A stretch of DNA of 34,620 bases, from positions 1-34,620 of the forward strand of contig NZ_JADEWV010000052.1 in the NCBI RefSeq assembly GCF_015207455.1, in the 5' to 3' direction. The notes under the pieces were generated by a model. It was not told the origin of the DNA. It did no database searches and was given only the letters and a program-made list of their open reading frames with translations. The DNA comes from Microcoleus sp. LEGE 07076. Lineage in GTDB: Bacteria; Cyanobacteriota; Cyanobacteriia; Cyanobacteriales; Microcoleaceae. Shown here piece by piece: positions 8,546 through 17,775 of this stretch; the stretch's first letter is position 1, and the number at the start of each line of letters is the position of its first letter. The translations under genes were made by a program, and so were the position numbers.

Positions 8546-9503
8546 GGTAGTCATAAATATGTAATGATGTTGCTAAAATACTAATAAAAACCTCGTTGTT
8601 TTATGAAAAATAAAATGAAAAATTTTTATTTTTCATAAGATTTGCTTGTTAAAATTATTTAAAAAAATATTTTTTTGAAATCAGAAATGTTAAATTAGGG
8701 TCATGAATTTGAGAGAAATTAACCTATGAAAACATCGATGAATTTTCAACCGATGCAGAAGTATAATGACTTTGAAGACTCTCAACCCGTCTGTCCTAGA
8801 TGTGGACTCATAACATCCGAAAAAAATGTCATATTCATAATGGTAAGCAAAATCATCAATGTCAGGAGTGTAGCCGCCAGTTTGTTGAAAATAACCGTAA
8901 AAAATATATTTCTAACTCTCTTAAAAAATGGATTGACAAGCTATTACTGGAAAGAATACCTTTTGCTGGTATATGTAGAGTTTTTGAGGTTTCAGAAACT
9001 TGGCTTCAGAAATACGTCAATGGCAAGTATGCCACGGTTTCCAGGGAACTTGAAGTATCAGCTAAAACCCCAGGAAAACTAATCATTCAATGTGACGAAC
9101 TTTGGTCTTATGTTCAAAATAAACAAAACTAACAGTGGGTGTGGCTGGCTTTAGATTGAGAAACCCGAGAAATTGTCGGATTTTATGTAGGAGATAGAAG
9201 TCAAACAAAAATCAGCCGAAAAATTATGGGAATCTTTACCTCGTGTTGAGCGACAATGTCCAGTGTGCTATACAGATTTTTGGCAAGCATATGAATGTGT
9301 TTTCCCAACAACCAGACATAAGCCAGTCAGCAAAAATAGCGGAAAAACTAGCCATATTGAACGGTTCAATAATACCTGAAGGCAACGATTTTCTAGACTG
9401 GTTAGAAAAACTTTATCGTTTTCTAAAAAATTAGATAATAATGTTGGGGCCTTATTGTATTTTATTCATGATTATAATGAATCATTACATATTTAGGACT
9501 ACC
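8546..9503 (+). mobile_element. IS1-family insertion sequence, degenerate, both terminal repeats present
   Basis: The left end starts GGTAGTCATAAATATGTAAT (8546) and the right end is its inverted copy (9481-9503), matching at 22 of 23 positions, which bounds a 958-bp element. The enclosed transposase frame is IS1-type and broken. Flanks AAAATCA (left) and AAAATAG (right) could be a decayed target duplication, but this is not convincing. The A+T richness (clearly higher than neighbouring genes) fits foreign origin. Confidence 0.85.
8726..9496 (+). pseudogene. IS1-family transposase pseudogene
   Basis: Joining frames restores an IS1-like transposase: an InsA-type zinc finger (CPRCG ... CHIHNGKQNHQCQECSRQF), a helix-turn-helix region, then the DDE catalytic part with CDELWSYV (first Asp), WVWLALD, ETREIVGFYVGDRSQ, CYTDFWQAYECVFP (second Asp) and SHIERFNNT (Glu), ending at TAG 9494-9496. 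Breaks: a frameshift near 8805 inside the zinc finger, another near 9132, an in-frame TGA after WLALD, a further frameshift before the second Asp block, and a stop right after FNNT. Not functional. Confidence 0.85.
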
Positions 9504-9534
9504 AAAATAGTTAATATAGGTTTTAAAGAAAGTA

Positions 9535-10970
9535 GGTTCTTCCTTACTTATTAGGCTAAATCAATAGCTAAATCAGTAAAATCAATTGAACAAATATGTC
9601 AAAGTGTAAATCAACTTTTTACCCGGCTTGACATTTAAGCTCGTTTGATTGTTAACTATAAAGAGTCACTCTTAGTTTTGGGAATCAAATTATAGTCATG
9701 ACCACAAAAAAGGGTACTAAAGTTCTAACAGAGCTTCTGAATATACAAGGAATTAAAGTAACTCAAATGAGTCAAGTACCGTCCATGGGAACAATATTAG
9801 AGGTGGAGTCAATCCATAAAGAAAGTCGTTGCCATCATTGCGGGACAAAAAGTAATAGATTACATCAAAATCATCGATAGGTAGTAAAAGATTTATCGTG
9901 GGGAGAAAAGCCAGTATTCTTAGAAATAAACAGGCGACAGTTTAAATGTGAAAAATGCGGCAAACCATTGGGAGAAAAATTGGAAGTTGTCAAGAACCGA
10001 AGAACTTATACAAAACGACTAGCAGATACAACTATCAAGTCAGTTTTGTCGAGTGATATCAATAGTGTAGCAAAACAAGGAGTAGAAGCAACAGAAGAAA
10101 TAGAAAGAATGTTGTCAGATGCCTCACGAGAATTATCATCAAAACCATTAGGCTTAAAAAAGCTAGGAATTGATGAAATAGCGTTAATCAAAGGTCAAGG
10201 AAATTACAGTCCCGTGTTAATATATTTAGAAACATTTAAATTGATTACAAGTGCCAAAGGAAGAACACAAGCAGAAATCGAGCTTGTCCTAAATTCATGG
10301 GGTTCAGAGGTTTTAGAATAAATAGAAGAAGTAAGTATAGATTTGTGGAAATGTTACAACACTCTAGTAAAAAAACTGATACCCAATGTTTAAGTAGTAG
10401 CGGACAGATTTCATGTAAGGGTACAAGTTAACAATGAGTTAGATACACAAAAAAAGCGCGAACAAAGGCACGTAATAGATTTAAGTAAAAATTCAAAATA
10501 CCTCAACAACTAGCAGAATTTCAACAACTAATAGACGGAATAAATGATAGAAAATATGGGTTAGCAAAGAATGAAGAGAGATTAAAAGAAAAGCAAAAAG
10601 TGAAATTAATGTTAGTTAAAAAGGTGTGTCCCAGGCTCGCAATAATGAATAAGTTAAAACAAAAATTCCGAAAGATTTTTGAAAATAGAAAAACTAATTG
10701 GTTGAGGGAATTGTTGAGAATTGGTATCTGGCATCAAAGAGCTAAACAATATTTTCCAGATAGTGTGAAGACTATTACCAATTGGATTGATGAGATAATT
10801 GCTTACTTTGAGAATAGGACAAGAATTGGTGTTGTTGAGGGTATCAATCACAAGCTTAAGTTAATAAAACGTTCGGCGTATGGCTTTATGAATTTTGAAG
10901 ACTACAAAAATAGATGTTTGCTTACTTGGTATTTTAATTGTTAGTTTGGCATCCCAAGTAAGGAAGAACC
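9535..10970 (+). mobile_element. ISL3-family insertion sequence, degenerate, complete ends
   Basis: GGTTCTTCCTTACTT at 9535-9549 and its exact inverse at 10956-10970 bound a 1436-bp element with an ISL3-type transposase. The flanking octamers AGAAAGTA and TGAAATTA match at 6 of 8 positions, consistent with the 8-bp target duplication typical of ISL3, since decayed. It starts 31 bp after the IS1 remnant. A truncated relative with the same end lies at 29389. Confidence 0.85.
9698..10944 (+). pseudogene. ISL3-family transposase pseudogene
   Basis: The reading shows an N-terminal zinc finger (CHHCGTKS ... CEKCGKPLG), the DDE core LGIDEIAL (Asp) and VVADRFHV (Asp), and the C-terminal VVEGINHKLKLIKRSAYGF (Glu) before a stop at 10942. 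Internal stops follow QNHR (9878-9880), GSEVLE (10319-10321) and IPNV (about 10390), with frame changes around 10500. At least four lesions, so inactive unless supplied in trans. Confidence 0.85.
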
Positions 10971-11189
10971 TGAAATTACAGTATCAATTGATATTAACAT
11001 TATACTAGAATTTCCCTCAACTTCAGACACTCCGAAAACAGAAGACTTGGATCTAAAAGATTAGATGGGCGATTCCCCCTCAACCAGAAATGTTACAGAA
11101 AAGCTTGACGGTCTGAGAATACCCTATAAAACAGTATAAATGGTATAATTACAATCGAGAGCGATTCCTTCACGTTGGAGGTTTAAAGA

Positions 11190-12050
11190 ATGAGATTTAT
11201 CAATCCCAAAACAGATTTTGCATTTAAAAAAATATTCGGCGACGCACAAAACAAAGACATCCTCATCAGTTTTCTCAACGCCATCCTCTACCAAGGCGAT
11301 TCTGCGATCGAATCTTTAGAAATCCTCAATCCCTATCAACCCCCCAAAATTAGAGGAGTTAAAGATACTTACTTAGATATCCGAGCCAAGCTGAATAATG
11401 AGCAAACAGTCATTATCGAAATGCAGGTATTGAATGTAGAAGGCTTTGAAAAGCGGATATTGTACAATGCTGCTAAAGCTTATTCGATTCAACTCGACAC
11501 GGGAGCAGATTATACGCTACTCAATCCGGTAATCGCTCTAACTATTACTGACTTTGAAATGTTTCCCAATCTTGACAAAGTAATTTCCAAATTTATCCTA
11601 AAAGAAAGAGATTTTCTGGTTGACTATTTAATTTACGATATTGAGTTAGTATTTGTGGAATTACCTAAATTCGGCAAAAGACTAGAGGAATTAGAAACAC
11701 TAACCGATAAGTGGATCTATTTTCTGAAAAATGCCAAAAGTTTAGAAGTTGTACCGGAACAAATGGGAGAAGTCCCAGCAATTCAGAAAGCTTTTGAAGT
11801 AGCTAATCGCGCCGATTTGACCCGCGAAGAGTTGGAAGATTTAGAACATCAGGAAATTTACATACAAGACCAGCGGAATGCTATTACTAAAGCTGTCAAG
11901 CAGGCTGTTTCACAGGCTGTTTCACAGGCAATGAAGGAAAAAGCGATCGCAATTGCCAAAGAACTTCTGGATTTGTTAGATGAAGCAACAATTAGTCAAA
12001 CAACAGGATTGAGTATTGAGGAAATTCAAAAGTTGAAACAAGCAAGGTAA
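11190..12050 (+). CDS. Rpn/PD-(D/E)XK nuclease-family protein (putative transposase-like, TIGR01784 type)
   Basis: A 286-aa protein opening with MRFINPKTDFAFKKIFGD, the hallmark of Rpn/YhgA-like proteins. The PD-(D/E)XK core is visible as Asp63 (YLDIRAK) and Glu77-x-Gln79 (VIIEMQ). Residues 240-255 carry a short QAVSQAVSQAM repeat, and the C-terminal helix-turn-helix-like TISQTTGLSIEEIQKLKQ is common in cyanobacterial members. Rpn proteins are recombination-promoting DNA endonucleases; many cyanobacterial copies are of unknown role. GGAGG lies close before the ATG. Downstream of the dead ISL3 but with intact motifs. Confidence 0.85.
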   Translation: MRFINPKTDFAFKKIFGDAQNKDILISFLNAILYQGDSAIESLEILNPYQPPKIRGVKDTYLDIRAKLNNEQTVIIEMQVLNVEGFEKRILYNAAKAYSIQLDTGADYTLLNPVIALTITDFEMFPNLDKVISKFILKERDFLVDYLIYDIELVFVELPKFGKRLEELETLTDKWIYFLKNAKSLEVVPEQMGEVPAIQKAFEVANRADLTREELEDLEHQEIYIQDQRNAITKAVKQAVSQAVSQAMKEKAIAIAKELLDLLDEATISQTTGLSIEEIQKLKQAR

Positions 12051-12064
12051 AAAGCGATCGATAA

Positions 12065-12622
12065 TCAAGAATCCTTCGACACTTCATCAAAATCTTCCGC
12101 ATCCTCCGCTAAGCCAGAACCCTCGCCACTCCTCAACCTCGGCGATTCCCGATTGCTCCCAGAATACCTGTCATCCAAACCCGAATCCCTGAGCGAAATC
12201 GCACTTCTTTGACTCGCTGACAACCGATCGCCCCCTCTCCCTCTACCCGAAATCGGCGGCTTCCGAGTTAAAGTTTTCCAAGCAGCCTTAATTCCTGTAA
12301 CCACGCTGCGAGTTGTCACCTGCACATTTTGCGCCTGCTTCTTGGCGCTACCAATACTGCGATCGACCTGTTTGACAACCTCCCCCGCACTTTGCACCCC
12401 ATCGCTAACATCATCGGTCAACTCGCTAATTTCGTGCCCCGTCAACCGAATCGCCTCCAAAGTCGGCGGAAACTCGCGAGAAAGCGTGTCAGCCAGCTTT
12501 TCCACGCTGCGCGCTGCCCGTGTCAATGCTTGCACCGCAGGTATCAAAGTCACTAATACAGCCGTCAAGCTAACTGCTACTAGCAAAATCGAAAGTCCTA
12601 GCCAAAAGATGGGATCGCTCAC
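12065..12622 (-). CDS. DUF948-like membrane-anchored helical protein
   Basis: A 185-aa protein: transmembrane helix at residues 6-30 (FWLGLSILLVAVSLTAVLVTLIPAV), then a long amphipathic helix with spaced hydrophobics (ALTRAARSVEKLADTLSREFPPTLEAIR...) as in DUF948 proteins, then a disordered Arg/Ser/Glu-rich tail (residues 125-185). Last of three co-oriented genes with a shared theme of one membrane helix plus coiled coil (13482 to 12065). Function unknown; envelope or stress association is a family guess. Confidence 0.75.
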   Translation of the reverse strand: MSDPIFWLGLSILLVAVSLTAVLVTLIPAVQALTRAARSVEKLADTLSREFPPTLEAIRLTGHEISELTDDVSDGVQSAGEVVKQVDRSIGSAKKQAQNVQVTTRSVVTGIKAAWKTLTRKPPISGRGRGGDRLSASQRSAISLRDSGLDDRYSGSNRESPRLRSGEGSGLAEDAEDFDEVSKDS

Positions 12623-12740
12623 TTGTATCTCGGATTTGGGGTTTGGGAATTCATAAGCTGCTGTGGATCTAATTTTACAGTCAATTTTGATGAAATTCTT
12701 GTGGGATAGGCATCGGGCCCGTCCCCAACAGCTAAGTCAT

Positions 12741-13082
12741 TTAGTGGATGGGAGGGCGCGACGCAGGACTGACTTCGGCTTCAGCTTCCGACAGTGTTTG
12801 GCGTTCCCGCTGAGTTGCTTCCAAACCGGCCGCGATCGCCTCTTTGAGTCTAACCAAAGTTTCGTCCCAATTTCGCAGTGCAGTTTCAGAAAGTCGATCG
12901 GCCTGCAACTGCACGCTAGTCGATAAATCCTCCGCCAACGCAGGCATTGCATCGGCCGATTTTTTCAATATCTGCCGCGTCTCTTTGCCCGCTCGCGGTG
13001 CCACCAGCAACCCAGTCACGGCCCCGATCGCAGAACCCACAAGCAAACCGCCAATAAATAATCCCGAACGTTTAGTTGACAT
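12741..13082 (-). CDS. YtxH domain-containing protein
   Basis: A 113-aa protein with the YtxH (PF12732) start: FIGGLLVGSAIGAVTGLLVAPRAGKETRQ, that is a Gly-rich hydrophobic segment followed by APRAGKETR. The remainder is an amphipathic helix. YtxH proteins are small, membrane-associated and often stress-induced. Middle gene of the three-gene membrane/coiled-coil cluster; the gap to the DUF948 gene is 118 nt. Confidence 0.8.
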   Translation of the reverse strand: MSTKRSGLFIGGLLVGSAIGAVTGLLVAPRAGKETRQILKKSADAMPALAEDLSTSVQLQADRLSETALRNWDETLVRLKEAIAAGLEATQRERQTLSEAEAEVSPASRPPIH

Positions 13083-13176
13083 TTTTATAACTTCTCTCCG
13101 TACACCAATTTTAGGCTAGGAAAGCCCGATCGCAGCCATGTGCCAAGCTAGAAATATGCTTGACAATTAGGATAGC

Positions 13177-13482
13177 TTATCTCAAAGGTCGATCGCGCCT
13201 GGGCCAAAGCATTCGCCCCAAACCCACCAATCCCAAAAGTTGCCGAACCTGTTGCAGTTGCAATTCCAGTTGTTGATAATTCCGTCGCACTTGATGAGCA
13301 CCTCGTTGCCTTTTCGCAAGAAAAGTCGGCGATTTGACCAAGACATTGTGGCTGCGGCGCTCGATGGTCGCGATCCGCATTTCCAAGCGTGCTATCTTCC
13401 GCTTGAGTTTCCACACTCTCGCAGCGATATAAAAACACACCACAGATATTACTACATTGATAATTACAACACCAGTCAGCAT
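13177..13482 (-). CDS. Small membrane-anchored coiled-coil protein
   Basis: A 101-aa protein: transmembrane helix residues 3-22 (TGVVIINVVISVVCFYIAARV), then Lys/Arg-rich coiled coil (KLKRKIARLEMRIATIERR) and a Gln/Leu-rich helix (YQQLELQLQQVRQLLGLVG). I do not recognise a named family. Its position before YtxH and DUF948 genes on the same strand suggests a three-gene operon of membrane-tethered helical proteins. Confidence 0.6.
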   Translation of the reverse strand: MLTGVVIINVVISVVCFYIAARVWKLKRKIARLEMRIATIERRSHNVLVKSPTFLAKRQRGAHQVRRNYQQLELQLQQVRQLLGLVGLGRMLWPRRDRPLR

Positions 13483-13565
13483 TTTTTACCTATTTTCAAC
13501 TACTAATCTATCCCGATTTTTCTGGCTCACTAGCAGCAACAGCCCACCAAATCTTTTGTATAGAT

Positions 13566-13614
13566 ACAACAATGTTGTGTCATGAACTACGTTGTAGGGA
13601 CACAACATTGTTGT
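13566..13614. repeat. Perfect 16-bp inverted repeat
   Basis: ACAACAATGTTGTGTC (13566-13581) and its exact reverse complement (13599-13614), with each arm itself containing ACAACA/TGTTGT symmetry. It lies in the 173-nt space between msrA and the next gene downstream on the same strand and could form a cruciform or act as a terminator-like hairpin. Confidence 0.7.
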
Positions 13615-13655
13615 GTAAAAATCTATATCTCCCTATTCCTAAGACTCGTAAAGTT

Positions 13656-14309
13656 TTAAGCCTGAGACATAGCAGGCAAACAAACCTTAGTACCGCCCAA
13701 GCCGCAATAACCGTTCGGGTTTTTAGCAAGATACTGCTGGTGATAGCTTTCTGCGTAATAAAACTCAGGAGCCTCAATAATTTCAGTGGTAATCTTACCG
13801 TAACCTTCCGCCGTCAGAGCTTGCTGGTAAGCATCGCGCGAAGCTTCAGCTAGCTGTTTTTGGTTGGCTGAATAGGTGTAAATTCCCGATCGGTACTGAG
13901 TACCCGAATCATTACCCTGACGCATTCCTTGAGTCGGATTGTGACTTTCCCAAAAAACTTTGAGCAGCGTTTCGTAACTAACTACCTTGGGATCGAACGC
14001 AACCAAAACTACTTCATTATGTCCCGTCATCCCGCTGCAAACTTCGTTATAAGTAGGATTCGGAGTAATCCCCGCCGCGTAGCCCGCAGCCGTCGAAAAA
14101 ACTCCCTCTTGCTGCCAAAATTTGCGTTCCGCGCCCCAAAAACAGCCCAAGCCAAACATGGCAATCTCCATGCCGTTTGGAAAGGGAGGTTTGAGCGGAT
14201 TGCCGTTAACAAAGTGAGTTGCCGGTACCGGCATCGACTCTGCCCGTCCCGGCAATGCGTCTTGGGGAGAGGGCAGGCTCGACTTTTTGCCAAATCCAAA
14301 TAGCACCAT
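13656..14309 (-). CDS. msrA: Peptide-methionine (S)-S-oxide reductase MsrA
   Basis: Reduces methionine-S-sulfoxide in proteins, using thioredoxin for recycling. The active-site GCFWG (Cys56) is intact, followed by the MsrA blocks [36 protein letters not shown] and [28 protein letters not shown]. The C-terminal Cys pair ([10 protein letters not shown]) provides resolving cysteines. 217 aa from ATG 14309 (MVLFGFGKK...), the usual cyanobacterial start; a 52-codon upstream open extension to 14465 has no MsrA-like content. Residues 9-45 are a family-typical variable lead. Confidence 0.95.
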   Translation of the reverse strand: MVLFGFGKKSSLPSPQDALPGRAESMPVPATHFVNGNPLKPPFPNGMEIAMFGLGCFWGAERKFWQQEGVFSTAAGYAAGITPNPTYNEVCSGMTGHNEVVLVAFDPKVVSYETLLKVFWESHNPTQGMRQGNDSGTQYRSGIYTYSANQKQLAEASRDAYQQALTAEGYGKITTEIIEAPEFYYAESYHQQYLAKNPNGYCGLGGTKVCLPAMSQA

Positions 14310-14629
14310 AAATTTGTGAGGGCGATCTCTGATAAACGTCTTTACCTTACTTAATAATATCAGATATTCACTGAAAATAGTGGTGTTTTTCAACTTAGAA
14401 GGTAAAAGCCACGAGGTAGAAGTGTTTTTCGGAAAACTTTTGGTGATGCTGCTCACAGAAAACACATTTTTAAATCACATTGAACCGTGCTATCTATCAC
14501 CCAAAAATACCTAAAATATCACCTAATGTTGAGGTCTAAATCACGCAAATTTACGGCAAAATCACCGACTATTAAATTATGGGTTTGTAGTAGAAGTTAT
14601 TCAACACAATTTATAGGGAGTGTTTATAA

Positions 14630-14767
14630 ATGGCCGTTAAATCTTGCAGTAAATCTTTAAAATCAAATCCGTTTATTACTTACCGCGATCCGATTACAGG
14701 CAAGTGGATTGTGGCAGATCGGGATTTATCAAAATTAGCAGAACAACCACAGTTAGCAGTGGGTTGA
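14630..14767 (+). CDS. 45-aa conserved-looking small protein (TYRDPITGKW motif)
   Basis: A short ORF, MAVKSCSKSLKSN... with PFITYRDPITGKWIVADRD at residues 14-32, starting at ATG 14630 after AGGGAG at about 13 nt. The TYRDPxTGKWxV string looks like a protein-coding signature rather than chance, and I have an impression of similar small ORFs in other cyanobacteria, but cannot verify it. Function unknown. Confidence 0.55.
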   Translation: MAVKSCSKSLKSNPFITYRDPITGKWIVADRDLSKLAEQPQLAVG

Positions 14768-14885
14768 TATTTTTTGTTGATTTTATATTGACATTAAGAA
14801 TGTTTTGCAACTACAACTAGTAGGGTGGAGCGGCTTATAGGTTTTCGATGATTAATCATATCACTTAGTCATCCTTAATAAAAGT

Positions 14886-14945
14886 GTTTGTAGTGAGAAA
14901 TTTAGTTCTGTTAAAATTATGCGGACTGAAGTCCTCACTACGAAC
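14886..14945. repeat. Interspersed palindrome (GTTTGTAGTGAG ... CTCACTACGAAC)
   Basis: The outer arms pair exactly apart from one mismatch; related copies occur in the tandem block at 19012-19207. Nothing else is recognisable in 14768-14980. Confidence 0.7.
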
Positions 14946-14980
14946 CTATTTGATTGTTTTTATTCCCGAGCTAGCGCACC

Positions 14981-15907
14981 CTAATTTTCAGCATTGCTCA
15001 TCTCTTTTTGCAGTTCCAAATACCGATAGAGATATTCTGAAATTATCCCGTGTAAAAACAAGTCGCGCGCCGCATTAAACGGACTGTTTGGCGCTAGCGG
15101 ATGGCGGTTGACAATGACATGATTCCAATCGCAATTTCCGGTAATCTCGCTGACGTAGAGTCCAAAATTTTCATCTAACTGAAGCGACATGACTGCTCGT
15201 GCAAATTCGTCGCTCGTCAAACACAGAGAATAAAACACTTTAAACAATTCGATCGCAGATTCTAAATCCAGAATCTTCAGCCACCTCAGTCTTTCAAAAT
15301 CAATTTCAACTTCCACAGGTTGAATGCTATCATAATTAATTCCCCGTTTTTTAACAATCTGCAACCAGTTGGGATTTGTCAGCATTGCTTGGTTGTAATC
15401 CCAGACAAAGTTATACAGAATTAAGTCGTGTTCGAGAAAGGCATTTTCAGCTAAATCGCTAACTGTGCGCGGATAAAGTTTTGACTTTTCGATCTGGGTG
15501 TCCGGGCCGTTGTCAATCAAAAAGTTGATAATGTTGGAACCGATGTTGATGTGCCGCACAATTAAATAACCAGCTTCTGGGGAGACAAAGTTATTTAGGA
15601 AAAATGCTGCGGATTTGTGCATTAATTTGTAAGCACGAAATTGAAATGGCAACAGGCGCTTTGTTGTCATGATTGTCGCCAGCAACAAGTTAGCAATTAC
15701 TTTGATCGGGATGAGCAAATAACTGCGAGTCCAGTTTTGTAAATCCCTCATCATGTATGCTTTTGCAACTAAATCGACTGGAATTGACCGATCGCAAAAC
15801 AGCACCTCCCAAACATTCGGATCTCGGCGGTTATAGGGCTTTGTACTGTCAGGAATTTTGCGCTGATCTGGGAAATTTTCGGTATCTTGTTTTTGCAGCT
15901 TTTGCAT
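14981..15907 (-). CDS. Unrecognised helical protein coupled to the KAS III-HDO fusion
   Basis: I do not recognise a family with certainty. The 308-aa protein looks helical throughout, with a hydrophobic stretch at residues 63-82 (YLLIPIKVIANLLLATIM) that could associate with a membrane. Potential metal or polar active-site residues are spaced helically: His97, Glu111 and His119 (SPEAGYLIVRH), Glu154, Glu159-His160-Asp161. Start: ATG 15907 overlaps the stop of the upstream gene as TAATG, with GGAG just before it; an ATG two codons earlier (15913) is also open. The coupling implies a joint function with the upstream fusion enzyme, perhaps as a second oxygenase-like or acyl-handling subunit. Function is inference. 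Confidence 0.7.
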   Translation of the reverse strand: MQKLQKQDTENFPDQRKIPDSTKPYNRRDPNVWEVLFCDRSIPVDLVAKAYMMRDLQNWTRSYLLIPIKVIANLLLATIMTTKRLLPFQFRAYKLMHKSAAFFLNNFVSPEAGYLIVRHINIGSNIINFLIDNGPDTQIEKSKLYPRTVSDLAENAFLEHDLILYNFVWDYNQAMLTNPNWLQIVKKRGINYDSIQPVEVEIDFERLRWLKILDLESAIELFKVFYSLCLTSDEFARAVMSLQLDENFGLYVSEITGNCDWNHVIVNRHPLAPNSPFNAARDLFLHGIISEYLYRYLELQKEMSNAEN

Positions 15908-17775
15908 TAGCAAATCTCCTCCAATTGCAGCAAATATAAACGAGCAGTAACGCGGGCGGTTTTGACAATGCGGCGAGCAATATCATCCGTCATCCATTCG
16001 GCATTCATCAAATTTTCCAGTTTGGCTAGATGCGACTCGTCATTAGCTCCGTGATAAGCTAAAAACGATACTTGTTCGGATTGCAAACCGAGAGTTTCTT
16101 GAATTTCTTTTGCCCACTTTCCGGCCAACCGATTTCCCAATCCTTCGATAATAAACATACTGCCAATTAAATCGACCGGATTTTCCCGCGATGCTTGGTG
16201 GAAGATAAAAGCTGATAGTGCTTCGCTGCCAATATTCTTATCATATTCGACAATTTTTGACAACTCACCGCCGACAGAAACATAATTTTGTTCGAGGATT
16301 TGATAGTCGCGGTGTTCGTCTTGGGCGTGGCCGATAAAAGTCGATCGCACGCGAAAGTCAGTCATGTTAGAAGCAGCACGCGCAATCCAACGAGCACCCT
16401 CGACAACTTGCGGACGGAGATTGCACAGCAATGCTTGATAGTCTTCTATTGTAAACTCTCCCCGGTACAATTTGCGGACAATGGGAACAGAACGAATGGA
16501 GCGATCGAACTTCAGCCAAATCCAGGCTAACTCCCGCAACAAATAAGCTTGCGGAGAGTAGGGATTTTCCGGTTTAAGGCTTTCGAGAGGAGAAGCTTCG
16601 GTAACAGCCAGCAAGTTAGAACTTTGACTAACCGTAGATTTCTTGGTATTTTCCACAACAGTTAACATCATGTAAGCCGTTGTAAAGCGGCCGCTTTCCG
16701 GGACAAAACAAAAGATTTTTTGTCCTGGCTGCAACTTGCCAGAATTGAACAATTCTTCTAACATTAAATAAATCGAGGCGCAGCCTGTATTTCCCCGCGA
16801 GTACAAATTGGTAAACCATTTTTCTTGAGGAATCATGCAGCCTGCTTGTTCCAGAAGTTCCACAATTTGTCTGCGAAAAAAGTGAGAGGAATAGTGGCAC
16901 AGCAACCAGTCGATTTTCTGCGGACAAACTCTCCCTGCTTTAATCAATCTCAGCCAACCTTCAACGCCTAATTTCATTACATTGTCCAGCAATCGAATAT
17001 TTTGCCGCAAGTCAAAAGCTCCGGCTGTAGCTGCATCGAGGTAGGAAGAATAATCCAACCAGCTTTTGGTTGATGTTTCGCTTGCTAATCCCGAATACAT
17101 ACAAACTGGATAAGCGTTGGCGTGAGAAGTTAGCTCAATCCATTCTATTTTTAAACTAATTCCTGTCGCGTTGGGATGGTTTTGCACCAGAAATGCTCCG
17201 CTGCCGTCGGAAAGCATCCAGCGCAAAAATTCTGTATCGAAAGGCAGGGGTTTTCCGGCTTGGACAGAAGTTTCTGCTTCAAATTTAGTGTTTTTGAACA
17301 GGCGCGAAGGAAATTCGGAGGCGACGGCGATTGCTGTTTGTTTTTTGCCGAGTTCGAGTTGAGATGCGACGTAGTTTAAGGCAGTAATTCCGGCACAACA
17401 AACTCCTTGAGTTGAAACTATTTCTAGGGGAGATAATTCTGAAAGTTCGCCGTGTACTGTGCTGGCAAATCCCGGTACTAATAAGTCTGGTAAAGTGGTG
17501 GCGCAGGCTAGTAAGTCGATCGCCCTTGGTTCCAAATTGGCTCGGGCGATCGCATCGCGGACAGCAAAGGCTGCCATTTGGCTGTTAGAATACAGTGTTT
17601 GCTGCTGTTTGTCGATCGCGTAATAGCGCTGTTTAATCCCGTTGCTGTTGAGAATGCGCTGTCTGATTCGCGAAGGGCGATCGGCAATTTTGCCCAAATA
17701 CTCCTCCATCTCGTCATTATTAATTGGTTTTCCCGGCAAAAACTTTCCAATCCGATTGATATAAGCACTGTACAT
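15907..17775 (-). CDS. KAS III / heme-oxygenase-like diiron oxidase fusion
   Basis: A 622-aa two-domain protein. Residues 1-375 are a FabH/DarB-like 3-oxoacyl-ACP synthase III fold with the Cys-His-Asn triad: Cys127 (VCCAGITAL), His294 (LLCHYSSH) and Asn329 (YSRGNTGCASIY). Residues 405-622 are a heme-oxygenase-like diiron oxidase (HDO/PF14518-like) domain with a ligand set E459 (VVEGARW), H483-x3-E487 (HAQDEH), E544 (IIEGLG) and H575-x3-D579-x2-H582 (HGANDESH). The linker at 376-404 is Ser-rich. Family knowledge: KAS III condenses acyl-CoA/ACP; HDO enzymes such as UndA oxidise fatty acids. Making a ketide or fatty chain and oxidatively cleaving or desaturating it is inference. GAGGT precedes the ATG; the partner gene is coupled downstream. 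Confidence 0.85.
   Translation of the reverse strand: MYSAYINRIGKFLPGKPINNDEMEEYLGKIADRPSRIRQRILNSNGIKQRYYAIDKQQQTLYSNSQMAAFAVRDAIARANLEPRAIDLLACATTLPDLLVPGFASTVHGELSELSPLEIVSTQGVCCAGITALNYVASQLELGKKQTAIAVASEFPSRLFKNTKFEAETSVQAGKPLPFDTEFLRWMLSDGSGAFLVQNHPNATGISLKIEWIELTSHANAYPVCMYSGLASETSTKSWLDYSSYLDAATAGAFDLRQNIRLLDNVMKLGVEGWLRLIKAGRVCPQKIDWLLCHYSSHFFRRQIVELLEQAGCMIPQEKWFTNLYSRGNTGCASIYLMLEELFNSGKLQPGQKIFCFVPESGRFTTAYMMLTVVENTKKSTVSQSSNLLAVTEASPLESLKPENPYSPQAYLLRELAWIWLKFDRSIRSVPIVRKLYRGEFTIEDYQALLCNLRPQVVEGARWIARAASNMTDFRVRSTFIGHAQDEHRDYQILEQNYVSVGGELSKIVEYDKNIGSEALSAFIFHQASRENPVDLIGSMFIIEGLGNRLAGKWAKEIQETLGLQSEQVSFLAYHGANDESHLAKLENLMNAEWMTDDIARRIVKTARVTARLYLLQLEEIC

Noticed and set aside
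12663-13119. Plus-strand frames opposite the YtxH gene
   Set aside because: Antisense to a gene with a recognisable YtxH signature; no ribosome sites.
14310-14465. N-terminal extension of MsrA to the upstream ATG
   Set aside because: The extra 52 residues have no resemblance to MsrA and the ATG at 14309 gives the family-typical start.
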